36,632 nucleotides of DNA, taken from an uncultured Pedobacter sp. GTDB lineage: Bacteria; Bacteroidota; Bacteroidia; Sphingobacteriales; Sphingobacteriaceae. Under the pieces are notes generated by a model that was not told the origin of the DNA, searched no databases, and saw only the letters and a program-made list of their open reading frames with translations. Location: NCBI RefSeq assembly GCF_913776295.1, contig NZ_CAJYOJ010000057.1:1-36632 (forward strand), in the 5' to 3' direction. How positions within the stretch are numbered: the stretch's first letter is position 1; every line of letters begins with the position of its first letter. The translations under genes and the position numbers were made by a program. Below, in pieces: positions 14,222-23,400 of the stretch.

Positions 14222-16582
14222 TTAATCTTGATATAAACGATAGGTTAATCCAGCCAGTATAATTCGACCAGGCTGGCCAGGCATAAGCCCGTCAGTGTAA
14301 TTTAAAATGTTATCTACTGTAAGTCTGATGCTTAAGTGTTGTTTCATCATTTTTTTTTCAAAAGCAGCATTAAGCATCAAAAAACCATTTACAAAGGTAT
14401 CATAACGGTCGATAAACTGGTTGCCATTACGGTCGCCAAATGGATATTTTCCCCGATAATTGATCCGGAGATTAATATTGGCATCCCACGGACGGTAGTT
14501 ATAAAATGCCTTGAAGTTAACCATCTGCCGCGACCGGTTCTCAATCCCCCAATAATCAGCAGGTTTTGGCGCGTAAGATTTCCCCGTTGCCGGATCGTGG
14601 ATGTTCTGATTATATGGATAGTGACCTGCCTTAATGCTGTCGATTATACTTAGATCTCTGGCAATCAGGTATTGATAACCTGCACTGAGTTCTAAATTTT
14701 TAACCGGACTAATGGCAAAAGAAAAATCCACTCCCTTATTTACAGCCTTTGGCAGATTTTGGTAGGTAAAGATATTCCGGTTGCCGGTGCCAGTTGCTAC
14801 CCGGATGCTATTGATCTGGTTGCGTAAGCTGTGGTGGAAAATACCTGCCTCTATTTTTATCTGATCTTTAGGTTTCCACTCAAAGCTCAGGTTCAGAGAG
14901 GTACTTCTTTCTGCCTGTAAATTCTGATCAAGCTGGTTCAGCAAAAATGCGCTGATCTCACTGATCTGTCCCTGTTTATCCAACTGATTTAGCGTTTGCC
15001 TTAACACTTCATTACCTACCACCAGATAATTGGCCGCAGGATTATAAAATACGAGATATCTCGACTTAAAATCTGGCGCTTTAAACCCTGTGCCTGCCCC
15101 TGCTTTAAAACTTAATGCAGGTGCTATTTTATATTGCAAACCTAAACTGGGGTTAAGCTTGCTGCCATAAGCATTGGTTAAATCGTAGCGTATTCCTCCA
15201 ACCAATCCTAAAACCCTGCTCAGCTGCCAGTCGCCTTGCAGAAAAGCAAAACCATTGCTTACCGAACCCGGGTTGCTCAATGAAATATCTTTCATCGTTT
15301 CAAGGCTTCCCCCTAAACCACCTGTAAATTTAAGCATGTTGCTAAAGCCATAGGCAAATTGCTGTTCAAAACGGAAGAGGTTCTGCACAAAAATATCTTT
15401 AGTAATGTTGCTGTTCGATTGTTGCCAATCTACACTTTGATCTGACTGGAAATTGGTATAATAATAACGGCTCATACTGCGCAACCCGGAGTTGAAATGG
15501 TGATCGAAAGTTACCGATAGGTTTAAATCCTGCTCATTTTGATTGTCGCCGGAAATAAGGCCCAAACCAAAATCTTTAGACATAAATGACTTCCTCAAGC
15601 CATACCTGCCACTAAAGCCCAGGGTTCCATGAGGAGTTAAACGGTATTTCATTCTTCCCTGCAAAGCATAATTGTTATAAGGTGGTGCGGTTGTTCCCCG
15701 CTGAACGTATTTTGGATTGGTATTAAAGCCATCGGTACGGTAGTAATTTGCAGATACACTGGCCGATCCCCTCCGGGAAGCAAAAGGTGTTTCGCCCTCC
15801 AGGGTAACATCAGTTATATTTAAACTCCCATAATTTGCTGCAACCAGTACCTGCCGCTGTAAAGCGCCATAGCGGGTAACAATATTGATCGCCCCGCCCA
15901 GCGCCTCGCTTCCGAAGAGACAGGAAGAAGCACCCTTAATGATTTCTATCCTTTCAATGTTGGAAACACTGATCCTGGATAAATCAAAATTCCCGCTGTT
16001 GCGACCAACCATAGGCTGTCCATCGATTAATATCATGACGTATTCGCTACTAAAGCCCTGCATCTGCACACCAACCGCGCGGCTACCACCACCAATGTCG
16101 TTTACAATGGCAATGCCTGTTTGCTCTTTTAATACCTCGTCCAGTCTTCTGCTGCCCATCAGTTCGATGGTGTGCCTGCTAATGACTGTGACCGGCATGG
16201 CGCTACGTTCCAGTTTCACCAGATTATCGGCGGATGAACGATTTTCAGATATGGCCACCTCATTCAGTTCACGTTCTTCATCTGATAATTTAATGATCAG
16301 ATGATTGACAGCTGTCGTGATTTTGATATTGTTCCGATAACCGGCTTTGCCTACCATGCTTACCGTAATACGGTAATTTCCGGCAAATAATTTATTGATA
16401 CTGAAATAGCCAAGCGCATCTGTCTCGGTGCTGTGCCCATCCGGTTCAAGGCGTACGGTTGCGCCAGGTAACGCTTTACCTTCGTTATCGGTTACCGTAC
16501 CTTTTAAGCTTCCGTAATCCTGCGCAGCCATTTCAAAGTGACACAACATCAGAATCAATATGATTGCGGATAGTTTAAACAT
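14222..16582 (-). CDS. TonB-dependent haem receptor (HmuR-like)
   Basis: 786 residues. The signal peptide ends near MAAQ. A carboxypeptidase-like domain (GSLKGTVTDNEGKALPGATV) comes first, then a TonB box and plug (AMPVTVISRHTIELMG, LIDGQPMVGR, IEIIKGASSCLFGSEALGGAINIV), then a beta-barrel. The barrel contains GFKAPDFKSRYL, resembling the FRAP-type motif of haem receptors. It is not a SusC protein: there is no SusD partner and it is shorter. Its neighbours are HmuY lipoproteins, a protease and haem oxygenase, so haem is the probable cargo. The gap to the S41 gene upstream is 38 bp. Confidence 0.9.
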   Translation of the reverse strand: MFKLSAIILILMLCHFEMAAQDYGSLKGTVTDNEGKALPGATVRLEPDGHSTETDALGYFSINKLFAGNYRITVSMVGKAGYRNNIKITTAVNHLIIKLSDEERELNEVAISENRSSADNLVKLERSAMPVTVISRHTIELMGSRRLDEVLKEQTGIAIVNDIGGGSRAVGVQMQGFSSEYVMILIDGQPMVGRNSGNFDLSRISVSNIERIEIIKGASSCLFGSEALGGAINIVTRYGALQRQVLVAANYGSLNITDVTLEGETPFASRRGSASVSANYYRTDGFNTNPKYVQRGTTAPPYNNYALQGRMKYRLTPHGTLGFSGRYGLRKSFMSKDFGLGLISGDNQNEQDLNLSVTFDHHFNSGLRSMSRYYYTNFQSDQSVDWQQSNSNITKDIFVQNLFRFEQQFAYGFSNMLKFTGGLGGSLETMKDISLSNPGSVSNGFAFLQGDWQLSRVLGLVGGIRYDLTNAYGSKLNPSLGLQYKIAPALSFKAGAGTGFKAPDFKSRYLVFYNPAANYLVVGNEVLRQTLNQLDKQGQISEISAFLLNQLDQNLQAERSTSLNLSFEWKPKDQIKIEAGIFHHSLRNQINSIRVATGTGNRNIFTYQNLPKAVNKGVDFSFAISPVKNLELSAGYQYLIARDLSIIDSIKAGHYPYNQNIHDPATGKSYAPKPADYWGIENRSRQMVNFKAFYNYRPWDANINLRINYRGKYPFGDRNGNQFIDRYDTFVNGFLMLNAAFEKKMMKQHLSIRLTVDNILNYTDGLMPGQPGRIILAGLTYRLYQD

Positions 16583-16620
16583 TTTATCTTAATGTAGATA
16601 GGGTATTTTTAACCATTGTT

Positions 16621-17898
16621 TTATTTTCTTAACCTTAACCTGTTTTCAAACATGATGCTTTCTGTTACTACCGGCTGCGAAAGATCAGTTTTAACCGTAA
16701 CCAATTTATCTGTTGTAGCCAGTTTGCTCTGGGACATTTTTTTTGTTCCACTGATCATTTCCAAAGCTGCCTTCAGGCAACTTTCGGCCGGGTCACCCAG
16801 AACAGGCTGATCTGCACCTTTTACAGCAACATCTGGTTCCATGCCCGTAAAGTAGTCAGACCAGCCATTGGCGTTTCTAATCAAAAAACTGCCCAGGTAA
16901 ACACTGTATTGATCGATGTTGATGCCGAAAAAGCCAACTGGCTTTCCATAAGTTCTCTCTCCAATCAGTTTAACCTCAAAATAAGGCTTTAAACTACTGA
17001 TCAGCATTTCGCTGGCCGATGCCGTATTGCCCGACACAATAAAATAAACAGATTGAATGCTTTTTAAATTTCCTTTTTTATGAAATTTATAGGTATTACC
17101 TGCTATGGTATAATCTACATCGGCCATGGTAGCCATGCGACCATTGTAAATAGCCGTTTTGCCATCCTTATCCAGATAAGGTTGATGTTTCAATATTTTT
17201 GCAGCACCATTTTGCATAGACGGATTAAATACTTCGCTGTACATCACCTTGCCGTTTAAACCAGCTGGTGCAATTAAATCGGCTATATATTCTGCAGTTT
17301 CCAGATAACCGCCACCATTGCTACGAAGGTCGATTACCATTACTGTTGGCCTTTCAGCTTCGAATTCAGAAAAAGCCTGATCCAAAGCCGCTTTGCTATT
17401 GTTTAATGAAGGGAACGAAGCCAAAGCCAGGTAAGCAACTTTTGTATTGCCGCTTACAATTACTTTATTGGCTAGCACAGCCGTATTGGGATTTGATACA
17501 GCGGCAGTACTGCCTGGAACACGCCTCCCCAGCTGCAGATTCGAATATTTTGGATTTTCAGAATATACCGGCAACTCGTAAGGTTTGCCGTTAGCCGGGT
17601 TTATTTTAAGCTGCGAAATATCGAATAGTTCTTTTCTGAAAGTTATGATATCAGAAGCCATTCCGGCATATTTATGTCTTGGATTAAAATCGGCATAACC
17701 CGGTAGTACATCGTTCCATAAGTATACGTTTTGGGCGTACAAAAAGATTGAATCTATTGTCAACTGACTTCGTGTGCCTGTTGCTGGCGAAACAATTTCT
17801 TCCGCGTCATCAACAGCAACCTTTGCCTTTTTACAGGCAGAGGTTGTTGTTAGAATCAGCGAGAGCAGCGTGATGTATATCTTGTTATGGTATTGCAC
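16621..17898 (-). CDS. S41-family serine peptidase lipoprotein in haem operon
   Basis: 425 residues with a lipobox-like TSAC near residue 22, so it is probably membrane-anchored. The N-terminal helical part contains VYLWNDVLPGY, typical of S41 peptidases of this phylum. The catalytic domain shows VIDLRSNGGGY (about residue 188), NTASASE with the probable nucleophile Ser294, and TYGKPVG with the probable base Lys319, 25 residues later as in C-terminal processing peptidases. No clear PDZ domain is seen. It lies between immunoglobulin-like lipoprotein and TonB receptor genes, and could cut haem-carrying proteins or mature the HmuY lipoproteins. The substrate is inference. Confidence 0.88.
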   Translation of the reverse strand: MQYHNKIYITLLSLILTTTSACKKAKVAVDDAEEIVSPATGTRSQLTIDSIFLYAQNVYLWNDVLPGYADFNPRHKYAGMASDIITFRKELFDISQLKINPANGKPYELPVYSENPKYSNLQLGRRVPGSTAAVSNPNTAVLANKVIVSGNTKVAYLALASFPSLNNSKAALDQAFSEFEAERPTVMVIDLRSNGGGYLETAEYIADLIAPAGLNGKVMYSEVFNPSMQNGAAKILKHQPYLDKDGKTAIYNGRMATMADVDYTIAGNTYKFHKKGNLKSIQSVYFIVSGNTASASEMLISSLKPYFEVKLIGERTYGKPVGFFGINIDQYSVYLGSFLIRNANGWSDYFTGMEPDVAVKGADQPVLGDPAESCLKAALEMISGTKKMSQSKLATTDKLVTVKTDLSQPVVTESIMFENRLRLRK

Positions 17899-17906
17899 TT
17901 TATAGC

Positions 17907-18890
17907 CTAGTTAACGATTGTAATCATATCATCAAAAACACCACTAACCGGTCCGGCAGGATAATAGTCTCCGGCAGGGTAGTTATAGCTGTATAAATCA
18001 TAATTGCCAGCAGGCAAATCCTCAGGCACTTTTAGTGTCAACTCACCTGCTTTGGTTTCCTTAATAATCAGGTTGTACATCTGTTTGGTGGCTACATGGC
18101 GTATAGCAAATTGATTAACCAGTTCGATCCGGTTTTCGCCGCTAAGTACAAACTCTTCCCCGGTTTTTAAGGTAAGTTTAATGGTACTCAATTCTACCGG
18201 GGTAATGGCGGGTCGACCATTGCTTACACCAAATGTACGTTGAAAAAGCACACTTCTCTGGCCAGATATAATCTTCAATTGATAATTCCCGTCTGGTACG
18301 GCAGCATCAACTAATGCGCTGAGCGAAATGGGGGTTATGCTTGAAATAGCAATTTTTCTTTCTGTAGAATTAGCCGTATTGACCAAAAAAGCGCTGGTTT
18401 GATCTTTACCTGCCAGGATATTATCGCCGGTAACATTGATATTGCTTCCCCTGTTTACAAAGCTCTTATTGTTATATACCAATACCCCCGACGAGATATT
18501 TATTTTGAGCAACGGCTGATTGATGATCTTTTTAATGAGGTACTCCTTGCTGGTACCGTTTTGAGCGGTTACCACAAATTTGGCACCTTCGTTAAAAGCT
18601 ATACGCTGACCAGAAGCCGGACTGACGGTTGCTTTTTCAGATACCACAATAGCAGGCACAATATGGTCTGGCACCTCCTGGCCCGATGGCCAATAGATGA
18701 TCAGGTTCTGTCCGTCAACTACCGCTTTCAACAGATTTCCCTGGGCATCTTTTATTGTAAAACTTAAAATGTCGGCGTAAGGGTAATCTTCATATTGCTT
18801 TTTACAGGCACCGAATATGATCACCACACATAAAATTAAAAGATAGTAAGAATTGAAAGTGAAGCGTTTATATATTGTATCCATAATCAA
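17907..18890 (-). CDS. IPT/TIG-like surface lipoprotein in haem operon
   Basis: 327 residues with a signal peptide and lipobox FGAC. The N-terminal 120 residues look like the DUF5018-type module (ILSFTIKD, IVPAIVVSEKATVSPASGQ, AKFVVTAQNGTSKEY). Repeated Ig-like IPT/TIG segments follow (GSNINVTGDNI, VPDGNYQLKI, LPAGNYDLYSY). It starts 8 bp before the S41 gene in transcription order and is built like the lipoprotein at 19748-20713. It is likely surface-exposed and may help the HmuY proteins hold haem or haemoproteins. No enzymatic motif is seen. Confidence 0.72.
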   Translation of the reverse strand: MIMDTIYKRFTFNSYYLLILCVVIIFGACKKQYEDYPYADILSFTIKDAQGNLLKAVVDGQNLIIYWPSGQEVPDHIVPAIVVSEKATVSPASGQRIAFNEGAKFVVTAQNGTSKEYLIKKIINQPLLKINISSGVLVYNNKSFVNRGSNINVTGDNILAGKDQTSAFLVNTANSTERKIAISSITPISLSALVDAAVPDGNYQLKIISGQRSVLFQRTFGVSNGRPAITPVELSTIKLTLKTGEEFVLSGENRIELVNQFAIRHVATKQMYNLIIKETKAGELTLKVPEDLPAGNYDLYSYNYPAGDYYPAGPVSGVFDDMITIVN

Positions 18891-19072
18891 TAATTATTAG
18901 ATTTGCATTTTTTAGCCCGCAAATAGGGCTTTAGCTCAGGCTAATGTCTTTAAAACGATTTGGGATTATTCCCTTATTTGGGTTTATTTATGATTTTCAG
19001 GGACGATTAGTCGTGTTTTCGTCTCTTTTTTAATCTTTTGCATCATAGGCTTTACCTAAATTCGGTTCTTCC
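18891..19072. other. 182-bp gap inside the haem operon, small hairpins only
   Basis: No gene fits here. The stretch has short inverted repeats, AGCCC/GGGCT near 18914-18930 and GGGA/TCCC near 18961-18972, but no T-tract placed to make a minus-strand terminator and no TAnnTTTG on the minus strand. It may mark an internal processing point. I see no clear operon boundary. Confidence 0.35.
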
Positions 19073-19666
19073 TTATTTTAATCTCTTCGTATGGAAATCA
19101 ACGGTGGTGTTATAGGTGCCGGAAGTGGTTACTCCATCAAGCTGAACAACATAGAGCCTGGTAGAACCGGCAATTGTTGATCCGTTACCCACCACGGCAT
19201 ATCTTTGAGCCACGGGTGTAATGGTACGGGTTACCCTGTTATAATTGTACCAGCCTGGTGTTGTACTGGTGTTATTGCCCAAAGTACTTATTGCACCCAA
19301 TGTAACGCCAGAAACATCAGCAAGGGTAATGCCGCTAACATTGGTTACTGATGGAGAATCATAATAACCCAGATTATTGGTACCTGCAATGGTAATATTC
19401 CCATTAAAATTGTTGTCAAAATTAACCTGGTTACCGGTACTGGCTACCACATTGTTCAATAAATCGTATCCAACCGGAGTCCACGAAGTGGGTGAAGTTG
19501 ATGAATTATTGACTACACCTGCTTGCGTATCGCCTACAGCAAGTGCCGCAGTTGTATTTTGTAAAGTAAGTTTGTTATCGGGTTGAACGGCATCTTTTTT
19601 ACAGGCAGTTCCTAATATCGCTAAGGTTGCAACAGCAAACGTAAATTTTAAAAATTTCATTTTCAT
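19073..19666 (-). CDS. Divergent HmuY-like haem-binding lipoprotein
   Basis: About 197 residues from the ATG at 19666 (MKMKFLKF); an upstream in-frame ATG at 19726 would precede the signal peptide by 20 residues. The lipobox is LGTAC. The C-terminal third contains GWYNYNRVTRTITPVAQRY and TRLYVVQLDG, matching the HmuY core where a GWYxY strand is followed by a strand carrying the residue preference KYAKLQI. The middle is rich in Asn, Thr and Ser. Similarity to the two clear HmuY genes upstream is weak, so the call is moderate. It would sit on the outer membrane and hold haem for the receptor. Confidence 0.62.
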   Translation of the reverse strand: MKMKFLKFTFAVATLAILGTACKKDAVQPDNKLTLQNTTAALAVGDTQAGVVNNSSTSPTSWTPVGYDLLNNVVASTGNQVNFDNNFNGNITIAGTNNLGYYDSPSVTNVSGITLADVSGVTLGAISTLGNNTSTTPGWYNYNRVTRTITPVAQRYAVVGNGSTIAGSTRLYVVQLDGVTTSGTYNTTVDFHTKRLK

Positions 19667-19747
19667 TTTTTTCAGATTTATGATTTTGTTATGTAAACGG
19701 GAATAATTTCCCCAATCGTTTTTCAAGTGGATAATAGTAAATGGATG

Positions 19748-20713
19748 TTATCTGGCGGTAACAGTAACGGCCCAGTTTAGGGTAAGCAAAGGCGATGCTC
19801 CAAAAGCGGCTGTTGGTGTATACACGCCTGTCGGCACGCTATCGGGAACACGGATCGTAGCTTCTGTCCGCGTATAGGAAACAATAGGCAAAGCTATTTT
19901 CTGACCATTAATCAGGATATAAAATTCTTTAAAGTCGTAAAATACCGCTCCTCCCGTGGCAATTTTAAACGTCTCTCCCTGTTTAACGGTAACCGGACCA
20001 TAATTAATTGCAGGCCTTCCGTAAACAACTTTTACCGGATATTTCATTTCGCCGGTTAAGGCCTGTACTTTTACCCTTACCCTGTATGTTCCCGTATCTA
20101 ATGTTTGCGGAACCTGCAAATAACTGTAAGTGTAAGTTTTAACTCCACTGATCATGGCTACCGATACACCAGGCGTTCCCAATGCGGTATTGGCCGTTAA
20201 CTCATGTTCCTTATCACTTTTATCAACCAGATAGGCCTTGATCTTTTTAGCATCAGCAACATTGAAATTACCTTGAACCCTTATGTCATAAGCGCCAATC
20301 GCTAATGCTGATGTCGCTGTGGCTGTTGACAGCTCAGTTAATATCAAAGGCGAAATCTGATTGAGTCTGATAATCAGTTTGTAGGTTGCAGTACTTTGAT
20401 CGGGTGCAATTACGGTGTAAGTTTTCTGGGTTTCTAAAACCGATACCGCAGCAGGCGTTTCGCTTAACCTGGCGCCTTCAGAAAGTTTGATTGCCGGCTC
20501 TATCACGTCCAGCTCATAGTAATAAGGCAAGTAAAGCGTTATGGTCTTATCGGTCTCATCAATGGCACCGAAAATATTTCCATCAGACACAGCAACCTTA
20601 AACTCAGTAATTTTATTTGCAGGAAGTGGTTCCAAACCAATCATTTTTTTGCAGGCAGCAAGCGTAGCAACCGTAAATACAATACACAGCAGTTGCATTA
20701 ATTTATTCTTCAT
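19748..20713 (-). CDS. DUF5018/IPT-like surface lipoprotein in haem operon
   Basis: 321 residues with lipobox TLAAC. The N-terminal module (ITEFKVAVSDG, EPAIKLSEGARLSETPAAVS, YTVIAPDQSTATYKLII) closely parallels the DUF5018-like module of 17907-18890. IPT/TIG-like segments follow (LAIGAYDIRVQGNF, TGTYRVRVKV, VPTGVYTPTAAF). It is 23 bp downstream of the HmuY gene and 21 bp upstream of the next gene. The two related lipoproteins alternate with HmuY-like genes, which suggests each works with a HmuY partner. Function is inferred from context only. Confidence 0.7.
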   Translation of the reverse strand: MKNKLMQLLCIVFTVATLAACKKMIGLEPLPANKITEFKVAVSDGNIFGAIDETDKTITLYLPYYYELDVIEPAIKLSEGARLSETPAAVSVLETQKTYTVIAPDQSTATYKLIIRLNQISPLILTELSTATATSALAIGAYDIRVQGNFNVADAKKIKAYLVDKSDKEHELTANTALGTPGVSVAMISGVKTYTYSYLQVPQTLDTGTYRVRVKVQALTGEMKYPVKVVYGRPAINYGPVTVKQGETFKIATGGAVFYDFKEFYILINGQKIALPIVSYTRTEATIRVPDSVPTGVYTPTAAFGASPLLTLNWAVTVTAR

Positions 20714-20736
20714 TTTATATATATTGATGGTATGCG

Positions 20737-21495
20737 TTATTTAATTTCGAATTTCGTACTGCCATTTGGCACAATCACGAATTCGAAGGTGAAGTACATG
20801 TGTGGCGTACTTCTAAACCATTTATCGGCAGTAAAAGCATCCTTATAGCAGCTGATCATTTTAATCTTCGCGTAGTCGCCTTTAGCGGTTCGGACAACTA
20901 TGGTACGTTTTTCGGGCATCGCATAAGCCACATGTTGCTTCTGGTAACTGCCGTCTCCCCTTTTGGTTCCGGCAAAATCATATAGGTACCAACCTACCCC
21001 CTCTCCAAAATCTCCTTCGTCGTCTGTACCAATGGTTTTGTCAGCACTTAATGTGGCATCCGCCGGAACATCGGGAAGCGCTTCAAAAGGCGTTTTTGTA
21101 ATGGCAATTGCGCCCGCTCCCGTACTTCCTGCACCCAAACTAACTGAAGATTGACCATTATTGCTGCTTAAAAAACTGTTATAAAGTCCATTAAAGCAAA
21201 TATCCCAGCGGTTGGTTTTGGCATACAGTAAAGGAATTACGGCCTTGGTTTCTAAACTGAATAAAACTGCTGCCGGCGGTACTGTTGGATTTGCATCATC
21301 CGTTTCTACAGTTAAATTCTCCACGCGCTGTAGTTTATAATATGGTGTACCTCCTCCGGTATGGGTAGGCTGCTCCTTTTCAGGTTTGGGAGAAACAACT
21401 TCTTCTTTTTTGCAACTGGTAAAAAGTAAACCTATTATTAAACAGGCTGAAGCCCATTTAAAATTATTCTTGTTTTGGGAAATTGCTGTATTCAT
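20737..21495 (-). CDS. hmuY: HmuY-family haem-binding lipoprotein
   Basis: About 252 residues from the ATG at 21495 (MNTAISQNK). The upstream in-frame ATG at 21540 overlaps the previous gene by 41 bp and would displace the signal peptide. The lipobox is LFTSC. HmuY features include TNRWDICFNGLYNS near the N-terminal third, GVGWYLYDF, TIVVRTAKGDYAKIKMISCYKD and the C-terminal YFTFEFVI. HmuY proteins take haem from haemoglobin or other carriers and pass it to the TonB receptor. The axial haem ligands cannot be assigned by eye. Confidence 0.87.
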   Translation of the reverse strand: MNTAISQNKNNFKWASACLIIGLLFTSCKKEEVVSPKPEKEQPTHTGGGTPYYKLQRVENLTVETDDANPTVPPAAVLFSLETKAVIPLLYAKTNRWDICFNGLYNSFLSSNNGQSSVSLGAGSTGAGAIAITKTPFEALPDVPADATLSADKTIGTDDEGDFGEGVGWYLYDFAGTKRGDGSYQKQHVAYAMPEKRTIVVRTAKGDYAKIKMISCYKDAFTADKWFRSTPHMYFTFEFVIVPNGSTKFEIK

Positions 21496-21499
21496 CTGT

Positions 21500-22234
21500 T
21501 TATTTGGTTTGTAAATTTTTGCTTCCATCCTGTTGCACATAATACCTGAACGTATAGTAAGGTGCAGGCCAGTTTAAATCGGTAACACTCGGTGGATTTC
21601 CCTTGTAGGCATTAATCAATTGCAGCTTGGCGTATCTGCCATCAGGCAGCCTCATGGCATAGGTGCGGTTGGGAATAGACTGCATGATATGACTGTTTAA
21701 GCTGTAAAAAAACCATCCTTTCGAACTGGCCGATGATGCCCAACCAATTTTGGTGATTTCGCTGCTATTGAAAGCCTCATCAGGTGGCGCCTGGTTAACA
21801 GTGTCATAGCTTTGCTCCAACATAACCACGGCACTTTTTCCGACCCCGCCGAAGCCAGGATTGTATTGGTAATCTTTATCGTTTACATACACCTCACTGT
21901 TGTACGGTCCAGTAAAAGCCAAATCCCAGTCTTTTGTTTTTAGCCATTGCGCTGTATCGGCTGCGTTACGGATCCAGATCTGCCGCTGATCCCTCAAGCG
22001 AAATAGGAAGGTATGAAAAGTGCGGACTTCTTTACCCGGGCTTCCGTTTCCCATCGCGGCCTGTGTATCTCCGGCCAAATCAGTAACCACTATGCTTTTG
22101 CCATCTTGCAGAATAGCATTTTGGTTTGGTTCGTCTTTCTTGCATGAGGAAAAAGCTCCTGCCAGGAGCAAAAGATAGATAGCAAGCATCTTTTTGTTGA
22201 AACGATATGGGTACTCAGCGTATTTCATTAGCAT
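21500..22234 (-). CDS. hmuY: HmuY-family haem-binding lipoprotein, first gene of haem operon
   Basis: 244 residues. The ATG codons at 22234 and 22228 both give a signal peptide with positive charges (RFNKK) before the hydrophobic core; the third Met, at 22189, would remove them. The lipobox is FSSC. The family signature includes KTKDWDLAFTGPYNS, SKGWFFYSLNSH, YAMRLPDGRYAKLQLINAYKG and PYYTFRYYVQQDGS. It is the first gene after the divergent control region, so it is probably the most expressed. It is a paralogue of 20737-21495, separated from it by 4 bp. Confidence 0.88.
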   Translation of the reverse strand: MLMKYAEYPYRFNKKMLAIYLLLLAGAFSSCKKDEPNQNAILQDGKSIVVTDLAGDTQAAMGNGSPGKEVRTFHTFLFRLRDQRQIWIRNAADTAQWLKTKDWDLAFTGPYNSEVYVNDKDYQYNPGFGGVGKSAVVMLEQSYDTVNQAPPDEAFNSSEITKIGWASSASSKGWFFYSLNSHIMQSIPNRTYAMRLPDGRYAKLQLINAYKGNPPSVTDLNWPAPYYTFRYYVQQDGSKNLQTK

Positions 22235-22236
22235 CT

Positions 22237-22259
22237 TTATTTTTAATCATTCTAAATAA
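22237..22259 (-). promoter_or_regulatory. 23-bp inverted repeat, candidate iron-responsive operator for the hmuY operon
   Basis: TTATTTTTAAT, one base, then ATTCTAAATAA: an 11-1-11 inverted repeat with 9 of 11 paired positions, immediately before the start codon of the first hmuY gene. The right arm and geometry recur at 26504-26526 before the araC gene. The size fits a dimeric metalloregulator of the Fur type, but the identity of the protein is inference. Confidence 0.55.
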
Positions 22260-22307
22260 GAACACCACAAACATCCATATTAAGCGCCAAAAAACGTTTG
22301 TGCTATC

Positions 22308-22360
22308 CGTATTTTAATTTGTTCAAAACGTATTTTATTTTGTTCTAAGCGTATGTTTTG
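22308..22360 (+). promoter_or_regulatory. Three 21-bp-spaced direct repeats in the divergent haem control region
   Basis: CGTATTTTAATTTGTTC begins at 22308, CGTATTTTATTTTGTTC at 22329 and CGTATGTTTTG at 22350, so each unit starts exactly 21 bp after the last. Two helical turns of spacing is typical for AraC-family activators. The likely binder is the AraC regulator at 25481-26458. The units lie between the hmuY and hmuT starts and could serve both operons. Confidence 0.55.
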
Positions 22361-22560
22361 CCGCAACATTTTGCACAAATCAATACATTGAGCGAAACTA
22401 AGTTAGCTTTCAAAAATCTGATTTACAACATCTTAAAACGGTCCAGTGATTATATATTTCGTAACAAGATTTGATTGGATCTGGCTCGGTATAGCAACGG
22501 AATACTTGTATTTAGATTAATTAAACACTTTTTTTGTCCCTATAAACGAACAGATATAAA

Positions 22561-23400
22561 ATGAAAAGATATTGCGCCTTAATACTACTATTCTATTTTT
22601 CACTTGGTATACAATCGTCTAAGGCGCAAGCAAAACGTATCATTACGCTCGGCAGCGCTATAAGCGAAACGTTGAATGCTCTTGGCCATGGCAAGCAAAT
22701 AGTGGCTACAGATGTAACCAGTGTATGGCCCGAAGAAATTAACAGGTTGCCTAAAGTAAGCAGAAACAGGTCATTTTCTGTTGAGGCCATTACTGCCTTT
22801 CGCCCCGATTTAATATTAGTGCCTGAAGGCGACTTTTCCAAAGAAAATCTTTATCAGTTTAAATTGCTGGGAATCAGAGTTGTTTCCATCCATCAGGAAT
22901 TCTCCGTTGAGGGAGCAACCAAATTAATCAGGCAGATTGCGGCAGCCATTGGCGATAAAGCCGGTGGTGAACAGCTTGCACAGCAAACGGCAAATCGAAT
23001 CCGCACCACATTAGGGCAGCTAAAGAAAGGCAACAAAATGCCGAAAGTACTCTTTATCTATGCACGGGGTGTGGGTACCATGAACGTGGCCGGCAAAGGA
23101 AGCAGCATCGATGCCATCATCAAACTGGCTGGCGGCAAAAATGCCATTCAGGAATTTAGCGATTTTAAACCTTACACCACCGAAGCACTGATTAAAAGCA
23201 ACCCCGATGTGATTCTGATGTTCGATTTTGGTTTGAAAAGCCTAGGTGGCAAGGAGTCTTTTTTAAACCTGCCAGGTGTAGCTTACACCCATGCGGGGAG
23301 AAATAGAAAGATAATAGAAATGAGCGGTCCGTTGCTCATCAATTTTAGCAACCGGTTGCCTGAAGCTATCAGGGCCTTAAATGATCAGATTTTCCAATGA
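22561..23400 (+). CDS. hmuT: Haem ABC transporter substrate-binding protein HmuT
   Basis: 279 residues with a Sec signal peptide ending near SKAQA and no lipobox, so it is a free periplasmic protein. It shows the class III binding-protein layout and HmuT-type motifs: RIITLGSAISETLNALG at the start, VTSVWPEEINRLPKV, RSFSVEAITAFRPDLIL, YARGVGTMNVAGKGSSIDAI, LAGGKNA and YTTEALIKSNPDVIL. It carries haem from the outer-membrane receptor to the HmuUV permease. Its stop overlaps the next start by 4 bp (ATGA). Confidence 0.92.
   Translation: MKRYCALILLFYFSLGIQSSKAQAKRIITLGSAISETLNALGHGKQIVATDVTSVWPEEINRLPKVSRNRSFSVEAITAFRPDLILVPEGDFSKENLYQFKLLGIRVVSIHQEFSVEGATKLIRQIAAAIGDKAGGEQLAQQTANRIRTTLGQLKKGNKMPKVLFIYARGVGTMNVAGKGSSIDAIIKLAGGKNAIQEFSDFKPYTTEALIKSNPDVILMFDFGLKSLGGKESFLNLPGVAYTHAGRNRKIIEMSGPLLINFSNRLPEAIRALNDQIFQ

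Noticed and set aside
15885..16304. 139-codon plus-strand open frame
   Set aside because: It is antisense to the plug region of the TonB receptor, whose reading frame is certain.
18399..18767. 122-codon plus-strand open frame
   Set aside because: It is antisense to the IPT-like lipoprotein and shows no signal peptide or recognisable motif.
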